A DNA stretch of 19,318 bases from Flavobacteriales bacterium UBA3477. GTDB taxonomy: Bacteria > Bacteroidota > Bacteroidia > Flavobacteriales > Schleiferiaceae. Every line of letters begins with the position of its first letter. The stretch's first letter is position 1. Made by a program: the position numbers and the translations under genes. Under the pieces are notes generated by a model. The model was not told where the DNA came from and ran no database searches. It saw only the letters and a program-made list of their open reading frames with translations. Below, in pieces: positions 7,210-15,773 of this stretch. Location: contig DFQY01000022.1 in NCBI GenBank assembly GCA_002378005.1, positions 1 to 19,318 of the forward strand, in the 5' to 3' direction.

Positions 7210-7217
7210 CAAAACTA
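7210..7217 (-). promoter_or_regulatory. Bacteroidota-type -7 promoter box for asd (TAGTTTTG on the minus strand)
   Basis: The minus strand reads TAGTTTTG, an exact TAnnTTTG match, 28 bases upstream of the asd ATG. Its -33 region would fall at about 7235-7245, inside the first codons of the divergent lamin-tail gene, so the two genes share a very compact intergenic region. Confidence 0.6.
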
Positions 7218-7232
7218 ATTCTAATCCGCCTT

Positions 7233-9548
7233 ATGAACTGCACCTTGTTTCGAAGTGTACGAACACTTCTGTTTTGCCTCATTTTAAACAGCCTCTACGG
7301 CCAAAGCACCACGATCACCGACTCCCTCCGTACTAAAAATCCACTCTGGTCCGGGGATACTGCTTGGATGAATTTCACGAGCGAAGGCCTGCGCACGAAC
7401 GCGCCTGGGGCTGGCTCACTGAGTTGGTCCCTGCCTTCAAACGCAGCAATCAACGCAGAGTGGCGACTCAACATCGCCCTAGACTTCAACCCCTCTTCCA
7501 GTAATTTTTGCGAGGTCCAATTCATCGATGGACCCAAGGGACAATACATCTTGCAACTCTCCGGCAACTCTTCCGATGCCCTCAGCCTACTCCTGAGACG
7601 CCCCGGCCACAACGACTCCATCCTCGCATCGCTTCCCGGCTACCTCAACCAAAGTACCCCAACCCTTCAACTCCGCCTCGCCCGCGATTCCACCTATACC
7701 TTCAGAGTGTACGACGACCAAAACCTCTTGCTCAGCGCCACCGATAGCACCCTGCGCAACTCACGCCGGTTCACCCTCTTCTGCAAATACACCGCCTCTC
7801 GTGTGGACAAGTTTTTGTTTTCCACATTGCACCTCGATGGCCATGCCTTCCAAGATACTTTGGCTCCACGCCTGATCTCCATTGCTCAAGAATCTCCCCG
7901 CACCGTCCGCCTCACGTTCAACGAGGCCTGCGTACCCGGCCAAGGCGCGCTCAACGGCCTCATTGCCTACCACCAAGGCACGGCCATCGATACCGCTCTT
8001 TACCCTCAGCTTAATGGACAGAATTGGACTTGTACCTTTCCACAACCCTTACCCCGCACCGCGCTGGCCTTCCTACTTCAAAATGCCGTCGACACCGCCC
8101 AAAACCCCTCCGGCAACCTATGGGAATTCCTTGACATCGATTACCTCCCCGAGCAGTGCATGGCCATCACCGCCATCCAACCCTTCGACCAAATCCTCCC
8201 AAGTTTCTTGCGCATTCAAAGTCCCCATACTACTCCTGCGACCCTCCACTGGCGGTCATTAACAGGCACCGATCGCTCCTATAACATTGCCATTGATTCC
8301 GGAGTCACCACCATTTACCTCGACGTGCCCACCGCTGGCGCAATCTGGATCGAACACGAGCAAATCCTACTGGCCCACCACACCTTCGACGACTTGTTCA
8401 ACCCGGCCCAACGACAGGGCTACCACATGCTGCAAAGCGACAGCTTCAGTTTCGGTATGCGCCATTGGTCAGTCGTGCTGTCCTCAACGAACCCCAGTTG
8501 GCTCCAACCGTCTACCTTCACACCCGTACCCGACCAGCTCTTTAACGAAAGCGACGGCACCCTTTGGCTCCAATGGTCCGACAACGCCTACAACCTCACG
8601 CCCCGTCCAAATTCCTGGCACCCCGCCCAACCTTACCTCACCTCAACCTCGCCCTGGATGCCCGACCAAACTTGGCCTTGGCCATTCCCGCCCACGTCCA
8701 TTGCAGCCCGGCCCGATTCCGGTAACCTGGTCCTCAACGAAGTCCACTTCGCGCCCGATGTCCTCGACGAATTTATCGAAATCGCCAACCTCACCGACCG
8801 CCCCATCGGCACCGGGGAGCTCTGGCTGCAGCTTTGGGACGGCCCCAATCTTCTGCGCGCCGAACCCTTGGATCCCCGCGCTCCACGCATGGGAGGCACC
8901 GAACTCTCGCCCATTCTTCTCCCCAATGAAATCCTAGCCCTTCCCTCGCCCTTCGCCTTGCCCAATGACTCACTGACCCTTGAGCTTATCACCGCACCCG
9001 GCCAAATCCTAGATCGAATGGCCTATTACCCTCTCGACGCACCAAACGAACACCAAAGTTTCGAGCGCATTTCTTGGCACTCGCCCGGGGATGAACAAGC
9101 GAATTGGCATCCGCATCTCCCGTCCCTCTTGGCATCCACCGAGGCAAGTCCAAACCAGCCAAACAGCGTCGCAGGGGCTCTACCCACACTCCCGCTCGAA
9201 GCCTCCATCGTACCCAATTTCATTGACCTCAGCCCAAACTCAATCTCGGGAGGCGGAACCGGAACGGGTTCAACCGGCACCGGACCCCACGCGACCTTAT
9301 GGCTCCACGCTGAGCGCGGCGACCTATTGTACGTGTCCCTCCTCGACCGCACCGGCCGGCTCCTCCACGACCTGGTCGATGGACATGTGTTGCCGGTAGC
9401 GAAAAAAGGGGCTTTTCCGTTTGTTTTGGCCCCGCAGAGTTGGGGCGAAGGACACTTACGCTCGGGGATTTACTGGGTACAATGCCAAATAGAGGGACCG
9501 CGCGGGACACGAAAAAAAATTCTGCCGTTATCAATCTACAATCCGTAA
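7233..9548 (+). CDS. Exported lamin-tail-domain protein
   Basis: This 771-residue protein has no known activity that I can name. It starts with a signal peptide (hydrophobic 'TLLFCLILNSLYGQS', likely cut near residue 23). The next part, 'NPLWSGDTAWMNF' with 'LDFNPSSSNF' (residues 37-92), resembles the N-terminal region of Bacteroidota surface proteins that carry lamin-tail domains. An Ig-like stretch at about 210-300 ('APRLISIAQESPRTVRLTFNE') follows. The lamin-tail domain is at about 498-645 ('NLVLNEVHFAPD', 'LDEFIEIANLTDRPIG', ending 'ASPNQPNS'). A Gly/Thr linker 'GGGTGTGSTGTG' (673-684) leads to a C-terminal beta domain with 'RSGIYWVQ', possibly FlgD-like or a divergent sorting domain. No clear promoter box precedes it. 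The coding strand is strikingly C-rich, unlike its neighbours. The ureohydrolase gene begins 9 bases later. Confidence 0.8.
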   Translation: MNCTLFRSVRTLLFCLILNSLYGQSTTITDSLRTKNPLWSGDTAWMNFTSEGLRTNAPGAGSLSWSLPSNAAINAEWRLNIALDFNPSSSNFCEVQFIDGPKGQYILQLSGNSSDALSLLLRRPGHNDSILASLPGYLNQSTPTLQLRLARDSTYTFRVYDDQNLLLSATDSTLRNSRRFTLFCKYTASRVDKFLFSTLHLDGHAFQDTLAPRLISIAQESPRTVRLTFNEACVPGQGALNGLIAYHQGTAIDTALYPQLNGQNWTCTFPQPLPRTALAFLLQNAVDTAQNPSGNLWEFLDIDYLPEQCMAITAIQPFDQILPSFLRIQSPHTTPATLHWRSLTGTDRSYNIAIDSGVTTIYLDVPTAGAIWIEHEQILLAHHTFDDLFNPAQRQGYHMLQSDSFSFGMRHWSVVLSSTNPSWLQPSTFTPVPDQLFNESDGTLWLQWSDNAYNLTPRPNSWHPAQPYLTSTSPWMPDQTWPWPFPPTSIAARPDSGNLVLNEVHFAPDVLDEFIEIANLTDRPIGTGELWLQLWDGPNLLRAEPLDPRAPRMGGTELSPILLPNEILALPSPFALPNDSLTLELITAPGQILDRMAYYPLDAPNEHQSFERISWHSPGDEQANWHPHLPSLLASTEASPNQPNSVAGALPTLPLEASIVPNFIDLSPNSISGGGTGTGSTGTGPHATLWLHAERGDLLYVSLLDRTGRLLHDLVDGHVLPVAKKGAFPFVLAPQSWGEGHLRSGIYWVQCQIEGPRGTRKKILPLSIYNP

Positions 9549-9557
9549 TTTTCGCCC

Positions 9558-10580
9558 ATGGAAAAGCAGGATTTGATTGCGGGTTTCGACCCCAATGAAC
9601 CGGCACTGAACAACGGGTTGTTCGGCTTGCCTTTTGACGCAGAGCAAAGTGATATCCATGTGTTGCCCGCCCCTTGGGAGGTGACGGTGAGCTATGGAAG
9701 CGGCACTGCATCGGGACCTGAAGAAATCTTGAACGCTTCGGCTCAGGTGGACCTCTACGATGCCAAATACCCAAAAGGGTGGCAGCAGGGCGTGTTCATG
9801 TTGGAGGAAGATGAGCGTTGGCGGAAAACGGGTGAGGGATTGAGAGAATTGGCCCTAGAATACCTGCGCGCTTTAGAAATCGATGAAGTAGGGGCCGAGG
9901 AAGAGAAGTCACTCGACCAAATCAATGATAAGTGTACCGCCTTTCACCTATGGTTAGAGAAGCGCATTGGGCAGATCCTGGATCAAGGAAAAAAAGCCGT
10001 GTTGCTAGGGGGCGATCACAGCACATCGCTTGGCGCTATTCGTGCACACAAGGCCAAATTTGGTGATTTCGGCATCCTACAGATAGACGCTCATGCAGAT
10101 TTACGCCCGGCCTATGAGGGCTTTACCTACTCGCACGCCAGCATCATGTACAATGTGCTTAAAGAGCAATTGGCCACAAGGTTGACCATCGTTGGTTTGC
10201 GCGATTACTGCCACCAAGAGGCCGATTTAATAGAGAGCGATCCACGCATTCATGCGTTCACGGATCAAGCCGTAAAGGCGGCGCGTTTTGAAGGAAAGAA
10301 TTGGGCCGACCAAGTGGCTGAAATCATCGCCACCCTGCCACAACAAGTGTATTTGAGCTTTGATATCGACGGACTCAATCCATCGCTTTGCCCGAACACC
10401 GGTACGCCGGTACCTGGCGGTATGGAACTCGAGGAGGTCGTGTATCTCATCGATGCAGTGAAGGCGTCGGGACGCACCCTTATTGGGATGGATTTAGTGG
10501 AAGTGAGTCCGGGAGAAGATGAGTGGGATGCCAATGTGGGCGCCCGTGCATTATATACCCTCTCTAACCGCCTGTCCTAA
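9558..10580 (+). CDS. Agmatinase-family ureohydrolase
   Basis: The 340-residue product belongs to the arginase/agmatinase family of dinuclear manganese hydrolases, which release urea (or formamide) from guanidino compounds. All metal-ligand motifs are present: 'LLGGDHSTSLGA' (H154), 'QIDAHADLRP' (D177, H179, D181) and 'LSFDIDGLNPS' (D269, D271), with 'TGTPVPGGMELEE' and 'GMDLVEVSPGED' completing the core. It is longer than a minimal agmatinase because of an N-terminal segment of about 40 residues and a helical insertion around 85-140. Agmatinase is the likeliest role, but arginase and formimidoylglutamase belong to the same family and no hut, arg or spe neighbour settles it. It starts 9 bases after the lamin-tail gene, and purQ has its own promoter downstream. 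Confidence 0.88.
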   Translation: MEKQDLIAGFDPNEPALNNGLFGLPFDAEQSDIHVLPAPWEVTVSYGSGTASGPEEILNASAQVDLYDAKYPKGWQQGVFMLEEDERWRKTGEGLRELALEYLRALEIDEVGAEEEKSLDQINDKCTAFHLWLEKRIGQILDQGKKAVLLGGDHSTSLGAIRAHKAKFGDFGILQIDAHADLRPAYEGFTYSHASIMYNVLKEQLATRLTIVGLRDYCHQEADLIESDPRIHAFTDQAVKAARFEGKNWADQVAEIIATLPQQVYLSFDIDGLNPSLCPNTGTPVPGGMELEEVVYLIDAVKASGRTLIGMDLVEVSPGEDEWDANVGARALYTLSNRLS

Positions 10581-10603
10581 GTTCTTATTCCAAAGAAAGG
10601 GCG

Positions 10604-10611
10604 TAACTTTG
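10604..10611 (+). promoter_or_regulatory. Bacteroidota-type -7 promoter box for purQ (TAACTTTG)
   Basis: TAACTTTG matches TAnnTTTG exactly and lies 26 bases before the purQ ATG, in the 57-base gap after the ureohydrolase. The -33 region contains only a weak GTTC-type element near 10581-10584. I see no purine riboswitch-like fold in this short leader. Confidence 0.62.
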
Positions 10612-10637
10612 CACAAATTCTTAAGCGCAGACTTGCT

Positions 10638-11333
10638 ATGAAATTCGGTGTCATCACCTTCCCAGGGTCAAATTGTGACCAAGACATGATTTACGTATTG
10701 GAAACCATCATGGGTTACGAAACTATGAACCTATGGCATAAAGATACCGACCTGCAAGGGGTGGACTGTGTGGTGCTTCCTGGAGGGTTCTCTTATGGAG
10801 ATTATTTGCGCAGTGGTGCCATCGCGAAGATGAGCCCTATCATGCAAAGCGTGATCGAATTTGCCAATAACGGCGGGTACGTGTTGGGCGTTTGTAACGG
10901 TTTCCAAATCCTTACCGAAAGCGGATTGTTGCCAGGGGCATTGCGCCACAACACTAGTCACAAATTCATCTGTAAGAACGTGTTCATTAAGCCCGCATCA
11001 AAGACTGCAGGGATCAGCGCAGATTTGGACCACAGCAAAGGCTACAAGATTCCTATTGCACATGGTGAAGGAAACTACTACTGTTCGACAGAGACGCTAG
11101 CAGAGCTTAAGGCGAACGATCAGATCATCTTCCAGTACTGTACGCAAGATGGTGAAGTGACCGATGCTGTGAACCCTAATGGTACTTTGGAGAACATCGC
11201 TGGAGTATGTAATGCGGGTAAAAACGTCTTTGGAATGATGCCGCACCCTGAGCGTGCTGCTGATGAAGAACTCAACAATCAAGACGGTCTTGCTTTGTTT
11301 AAGAGCATGATCGCACACATGGAATTGGTATAA
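10638..11333 (+). CDS. purQ: Phosphoribosylformylglycinamidine synthase glutaminase subunit
   Basis: PurQ is the glutamine amidotransferase subunit of FGAM synthase, supplying ammonia to PurL at the fourth step of purine synthesis. The 231-residue product is a complete class I glutaminase. The nucleophile is C86 in 'YVLGVCNGFQIL', and the remaining triad residues are H203 and E205 in 'GMMPHPERAADE'. It also has the family N-terminus 'GVITFPGSNCDQD' and the oxyanion-region 'LPGGFSYGDYLRSG'. A perfect -7 box precedes it and a strong terminator follows 20 bases after the stop, so it appears monocistronic. A stand-alone PurQ implies a small-type PurL and PurS elsewhere in the genome rather than one fused large PurL. 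Confidence 0.96.
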   Translation: MKFGVITFPGSNCDQDMIYVLETIMGYETMNLWHKDTDLQGVDCVVLPGGFSYGDYLRSGAIAKMSPIMQSVIEFANNGGYVLGVCNGFQILTESGLLPGALRHNTSHKFICKNVFIKPASKTAGISADLDHSKGYKIPIAHGEGNYYCSTETLAELKANDQIIFQYCTQDGEVTDAVNPNGTLENIAGVCNAGKNVFGMMPHPERAADEELNNQDGLALFKSMIAHMELV

Positions 11334-11353
11334 AATTCCAACACTCTAAAACT

Positions 11354-11386
11354 AAAAAACCCGGGCGCTGCGCGCCCGGGTTTTTT
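11354..11386. terminator. Bidirectional intrinsic terminator between purQ and the propeller protein
   Basis: CCCGGGCGC (11360-11368) pairs perfectly with GCGCCCGGG (11372-11380) around a TGC loop. Six As before and six Ts after make it symmetric on both strands. It lies between the convergent purQ and the large secreted-protein gene and should end both transcripts. Confidence 0.93.
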
Positions 11387-11407
11387 ATGCCCTAAAGTTT
11401 TCGCCTT

Positions 11408-14400
11408 CTACTGCAGGATTAACGGGATATGTGTGCTGGTGCCTTCCTGAATGGTTTGGACAATGTACGCCCCACGTGCCCACTGCTGGACATCGATGGC
11501 CGTGCGCTGTTCTACCCATTGATTGTACACCTCGCGACCAGATGCGTCGAGGATGCGGATTTGGGCGCTTCCCGGGAGGGCAATATTTACCTGCGTTTGA
11601 GCGGGGTTCGGATAGATCTCCAAGCCGTTCAATAGCTCTTCATCCAGGCCGATGTTCACTACCGTGTAGGGATCCGATACATTCGAACAAAGGATGTTCG
11701 AGAAGATGCGGACATAGTAGGTGCCGTTGGCTGTTGGCAAGTAGGTAGCCGAGGTGGCTCCGGAAATTGGATCCATGTTATCATCTAACCACTCATAGGT
11801 AAAGGTACCTGCTGGAGTAGCGGCTTCAAGGGCACCCGTGGTCGGGTTCTGGCTCACCGTCGGTTGTGATGGCGCCGCCTGTACGCTAATGGTGCGCTTC
11901 TTCGTGTTCGCACATCCCGTAGTGGCATCCGTATAGGTGTAGTAAACCCAATGCGATCCTACTCCGGCCACAGATGGGAAAATGGAATCATTCGTAATAC
12001 CCGTTCCCGAGTAGATTCCTCCTGCCGGTTGACCGCCAGAAAGGGCCTGTGGACCGTCAAGCTCACAAACATAACCTTGTGACCCGAGGCTCACTTGTGG
12101 ACGAGCATTGACGGTGAAGGTCGTAGAATCCATTACGATAGGGTTGGCCACACAGTCGTCAGAGCTGATCATACGCACGGCGAGGACATCCCCATCGGCG
12201 AACTGGTTCGCGTAGGTCGTAGTATTAGAAGCGACAACAGTGCCGTTGAGCATCCAGTCGATGGAAGGGCTCATACCTCCGTTAGTGAAGGTAGCAGTGG
12301 CCGTCGCGCTATCGCCATTACACAAAGTAGCTGCCGATACTGCCATCGACACGGCTGCCGAAGGAGCGGTCACGATGGTGATGTAATTTGTCAATAAGAC
12401 GGAATCAATCCCCGCTGCATTTGAAACCACTAGCTTTACGTCGTAGGTTCCGGGGTTCGCATAGGTCACCGTTGGGTTGGACGCTGTCGAAGTAGCCGGC
12501 GTTCCCCCTTGGAAAGACCAGAGACGTGCCGTTGGAGCCGGCGCCGAATAATCGTAGAACGTTACAGCTTTTCCTGTACAAGCCGCGGTATCGCCTCCGA
12601 AGGCAGCTACTGGGGCTACTTTGGCTTGACCGATAATGTTGATGTTATCCAAGAAGGTGTTGTTGCCGTAACCATTCACGGCGACGAACTTCACTCTTAT
12701 ACCGCTCATACCGCTGTAGGCATCGAGATCTATGGTCGGACAAGTAACCGAGCTCGACCCGTTACACCAGTACGTAGAATCTGCCGGTGCAAAGGAAGAA
12801 GTAATGGCTCCTGCTGTAGTGAAGGAAGCATCTGTAGCATCGTATGCCGCCACTTCAGTCCAATTCACACCACAATCGTCGCTTACATACACCAATAAGC
12901 TGTCTGAATACCCGCTGGAGTAGTATGCAGAAGCATATTCAAAGCTCATGCTCACGAGCGTATCGTTGGAGAAATCAAGTGCCGGTGAAATCAATTCATC
13001 GCGCTGACCCGAGCCGCTGTAGGAATAATGATTCATGAACATCCCAACCGTACCAGGACTGGTCCCGTTCAAAGTCGTTGAGGCCCAAGTAATCCCGCCA
13101 TCTGGGTTGTCGATTTCCCAACCGCTCAATCCGTTTTCAAAATCTTCTACAAACGGCAAAGCTGCACCGCCCACAGAGATGGCTTGGAATACCGTGGTAT
13201 CGTCAGAGCCATAGGCGTTCGTTGCCGTGAGCGTAACCGTATATCCTCCTGTAGCCGAGAAAACAACCTGTGGGCTTTGAGACGAATCCGTCGTACCGTT
13301 CACGTAGCTGAAGGTAGATGGGCTGATTTGCCATTGCCAGCTGGTGGTTAATCCCTGGCTTTGGTCAATCAATGAAATGGTGTCTGTCGTGCCGCAAGGT
13401 GCCGCTGGATCCGCCATGAATGCCGCTACCGGTGGTGCTGCGCTTCCGGCCATTAGCGGACTCTGCCATACCCCACGGCCGTAGGTTCCAATACGCAATA
13501 GATCATCATCTTCATAGATTTCAAAATCTACCACAATCACGTTCGGTAAGTTTTTATTGAAGCTCACCCAGTTTGAAAATGCCGCACTGTGGTAGTACAC
13601 GCCTATATCTGTTCCCACGTAAATACCATCGGAGGAGCCGCTCTCAAAGGTCACACAGTTCGCAGGAATATTCGGCAATCCAGAGCTCAGGTTCGACCAA
13701 GTCTGACCGCCGTTGAAAGATTCCATCACCTTCGTGTTGCTGGTATATCCGCTGATCGAAATGACGATGTGCTGCTCGTCGTCCGGATCAATAGCGACGC
13801 CAGAAATATTGTGTGGAGAAGGACTCAAGCCGCCACTTGGGGTGATGTTTGACCAAGTACTCCCGCCATTAGAACTCTTGAAAATATTACTGTTGACCAG
13901 CACATAGATATAGTTTGTGTTCGACGGAGCAATTTCGAATTCATCGATATTAGAACCACCGCTCACATTCGATGATGAAGTAGCGGTCCATGAGGCTCCC
14001 GCATTGGTTGATTTCCATAATTTATCAAACCCAGCATAGATGGTATTCCCATTAACCGGGTCCACATTAAATGGTGTCACCCAATTCCCTGAACCTGATG
14101 GGCTCAAGGTGTTGATGGCCGAAAAGAATCCTCCACCGTTAGTGCTCTTATAGAAATCTCCATAGTAGATGGAGGTATACATGATGTTGTCATTAGTTAC
14201 ATCAACGCCATTGTCCATGCCGTCTCCGCCTGTCACACGGCTCCAAGACGAGGCACTGCGAAGGTGTGAGCCATTGTCCTGTGCCCCCGCAAGAATTACG
14301 GTGGTATCAGAGGTACTCTGGGAGATTTTATAATACTGGGTGATGTCCATGCCGTCGTTCAAATGACTCCATGAATTACCGCCATTGGCCGTTTTATACA

Positions 14401-15733
14401 CCCCGCCATCGGTTCCCACATACAACTGTGACGTTCCAGGACGGAATGATGCGTGATGGTGATCCGCGTGGACATAAGGCACAGATCCTGCGCCGTACCA
14501 GTGACCAACTATGGACCAGTTGGCCCCGCCATTCGTACTCTTCCAAATATTCACCCCTCCAACGTAGATCGTATTCTCGTTCAAAGGATCACAAGCGATG
14601 CTCAAATCATACCAAGCTTGGCCACCTGAGCCACCGCCCGTTGAAGACCACCCCATAATGTTTGGCGAGGAGCTCATCAAAGACCAGTTAGAACCGCCGT
14701 TTGTCGAACGGTATAAGCCGCCAAAGCCATAGTTGCTATCTCCGAATACTGCATAGAGCAGCCCCGGCACTGAACTCACCGCAACCTCACAACGATAGAC
14801 ACCTGAGGTTGGTAGTCCATTTGACAATTGGGTCCAAGAATCACCTGCGTTCACCGAACGATATACTTTAGGGCTTGAGCCAGAAGTAGTGGCAAACAAG
14901 GTGTCACCGTGGCCCATGTGCACGCCGTAGAACAAGCCAGATTGCTCTAAACTGAACGTCTGGCCGTAGTTTGTACTTCGGTAGATTCCTCCATTTGTAG
15001 CCGCAACAACAATATTGGTGCTGTCCGGATGCACTACTACTCGGCCGATGCGGTAATTATTGCTGACGTTAAATGTTAAACCCGTGGCAGACCAAGTCAC
15101 CCCGCCATCCACAGATTTCATCAATCCGAAGCTGTAGGTATCTGCGGCATCACGGTCTCCGGTGGCCAAATACATAGTATCCGGATGTTGTGGGTCGATG
15201 GCCAAATCACTAACCCCAATATTAGTCAGCTCGTCTGTAAAAGTTTGCCAAGTTAGCCCATCATCATAACTCACCCACAAACCTCCGGCAGGCGCACCTG
15301 CATAGATGGTATCATTGTGTTGAGGGTGGAAGGCGACATTGTTGATTCGGCCAATTCCATCACCAGAAGGCGCATCAAAGGGACCAGCAGGACGCCAATC
15401 TCCATATTCATTAGAGCTCGATTGGCTCTGAATAGCATTGTACAAAATACTTGGATGTGGACGAACCCCGGTTTCTCCAACACGCTGGCCCATCATATAT
15501 TCCCAACGCTTGAACTGCTTCCAACCGTGTCCTTTTTCGTAGGGTTTGCCGTCGAAAGCCTCTTCGAATTTATCCACCACAGTATGGAAGTTCACGCGGT
15601 AATCCTGCATGGCTTCCACCCAAGTCATATTATCAATCTCACTCTTAGTCAGCGTGTTAGAAGCACGGTCTTGAGCGGTGGCGAAAAGGGCAATGGCAGA
15701 ATAGGTAAACGATAGTAAAAGTTTACGCAGCAT
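11408..15733 (-). CDS. Large secreted beta-propeller / PKD / Ig-like protein with T9SS type A sorting domain
   Basis: This 1441-residue protein is predicted to be exported by Sec and then moved to the surface or medium by the Bacteroidota type IX system. In order: signal peptide (about 1-20, 'LLLSFTYSAIALFATA'); an N-terminal region with 'GWKQFKRWEYMMGQR'; eleven Asp-box-type repeats (about 155-679, S-x-N-G-G-x-x-W) forming sialidase- or sortilin-like propeller blades; a PKD-like domain (765-855); a jelly-roll domain (857-1035, 'PFVEDFENGLSGWEIDN'); a second PKD-like domain (1038-1122); three Ig-like stretches (1123-1358); and a sorting domain (1370-1441) opening 'LEIYPNPAQTQVNIALP'. No catalytic triad or hydrolase motif is evident, so adhesion or glycan binding is as likely as enzymatic activity. 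It starts 40 bases after aspS and ends at a bidirectional terminator. Confidence 0.9.
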   Translation of the reverse strand: MLRKLLLSFTYSAIALFATAQDRASNTLTKSEIDNMTWVEAMQDYRVNFHTVVDKFEEAFDGKPYEKGHGWKQFKRWEYMMGQRVGETGVRPHPSILYNAIQSQSSSNEYGDWRPAGPFDAPSGDGIGRINNVAFHPQHNDTIYAGAPAGGLWVSYDDGLTWQTFTDELTNIGVSDLAIDPQHPDTMYLATGDRDAADTYSFGLMKSVDGGVTWSATGLTFNVSNNYRIGRVVVHPDSTNIVVAATNGGIYRSTNYGQTFSLEQSGLFYGVHMGHGDTLFATTSGSSPKVYRSVNAGDSWTQLSNGLPTSGVYRCEVAVSSVPGLLYAVFGDSNYGFGGLYRSTNGGSNWSLMSSSPNIMGWSSTGGGSGGQAWYDLSIACDPLNENTIYVGGVNIWKSTNGGANWSIVGHWYGAGSVPYVHADHHHASFRPGTSQLYVGTDGGVYKTANGGNSWSHLNDGMDITQYYKISQSTSDTTVILAGAQDNGSHLRSASSWSRVTGGDGMDNGVDVTNDNIMYTSIYYGDFYKSTNGGGFFSAINTLSPSGSGNWVTPFNVDPVNGNTIYAGFDKLWKSTNAGASWTATSSSNVSGGSNIDEFEIAPSNTNYIYVLVNSNIFKSSNGGSTWSNITPSGGLSPSPHNISGVAIDPDDEQHIVISISGYTSNTKVMESFNGGQTWSNLSSGLPNIPANCVTFESGSSDGIYVGTDIGVYYHSAAFSNWVSFNKNLPNVIVVDFEIYEDDDLLRIGTYGRGVWQSPLMAGSAAPPVAAFMADPAAPCGTTDTISLIDQSQGLTTSWQWQISPSTFSYVNGTTDSSQSPQVVFSATGGYTVTLTATNAYGSDDTTVFQAISVGGAALPFVEDFENGLSGWEIDNPDGGITWASTTLNGTSPGTVGMFMNHYSYSGSGQRDELISPALDFSNDTLVSMSFEYASAYYSSGYSDSLLVYVSDDCGVNWTEVAAYDATDASFTTAGAITSSFAPADSTYWCNGSSSVTCPTIDLDAYSGMSGIRVKFVAVNGYGNNTFLDNINIIGQAKVAPVAAFGGDTAACTGKAVTFYDYSAPAPTARLWSFQGGTPATSTASNPTVTYANPGTYDVKLVVSNAAGIDSVLLTNYITIVTAPSAAVSMAVSAATLCNGDSATATATFTNGGMSPSIDWMLNGTVVASNTTTYANQFADGDVLAVRMISSDDCVANPIVMDSTTFTVNARPQVSLGSQGYVCELDGPQALSGGQPAGGIYSGTGITNDSIFPSVAGVGSHWVYYTYTDATTGCANTKKRTISVQAAPSQPTVSQNPTTGALEAATPAGTFTYEWLDDNMDPISGATSATYLPTANGTYYVRIFSNILCSNVSDPYTVVNIGLDEELLNGLEIYPNPAQTQVNIALPGSAQIRILDASGREVYNQWVEQRTAIDVQQWARGAYIVQTIQEGTSTHIPLILQ
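13697..15271 (-). repeat. Array of eleven Asp-box (BNR-like) protein repeats
   Basis: Within the propeller protein, copies of S-x-(D/N)-x-G-x-x-(W/F) occur at residues 155, 207, 253, 293, 343, 399, 448, 530, 575, 620 and 672. Examples are 'SVDGGVTW', 'STNGGANW' and 'SSNGGSTW'. Spacing is mostly 40-56 residues, with one larger gap of 82 (448 to 530). On the plus strand the repeats show as recurring CCGCCATT/CCGCCGTT-like words, but the DNA copies are diverged, so this is an old protein repeat, not a recent DNA duplication. Confidence 0.8.
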
Positions 15734-15752
15734 AGGGATGTGTTAAGAGCCC

Positions 15753-15760
15753 TAAAGTTA
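15753..15760 (-). promoter_or_regulatory. Possible -7 box for the propeller protein (TAACTTTA on the minus strand)
   Basis: The minus strand reads TAACTTTA, one base from TAnnTTTG, 19 bases before the start codon of the large secreted protein and within the 40-base gap after aspS. It could give this gene its own transcript, or the gene may simply be read from the aspS promoter. Confidence 0.35.
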
Positions 15761-15773
15761 CAAAAACCGGGCC

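Noticed and set aside
8287..8937. 216-codon Ser/Pro/Thr-rich open frame inside the lamin-tail gene
   Set aside because: It is a by-product of the C-rich coding strand, which lacks stops in the other frame; no domain or start context supports it.
9546..9553. TAATTTTC as a promoter box for the ureohydrolase
   Set aside because: It lies only 4 bases before the ATG and overlaps the preceding stop codon, too close compared with the other boxes.
9229..9774. 181-codon minus-strand frame across the lamin-tail/ureohydrolase boundary
   Set aside because: It is antisense to two convincing genes, has low-complexity Arg/Pro-rich content and no recognisable fold.
13697..15271. Recurring CCGCCATT-like words resembling a DNA repeat or CRISPR array
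   Set aside because: The copies are diverged, irregularly spaced and in frame; they encode Asp-box motifs of the propeller protein.
15737..15773. Possible terminator between aspS and the propeller gene
   Set aside because: Only a 4-bp GCCC/GGGC pairing around a long loop is visible, with no T-run after it.
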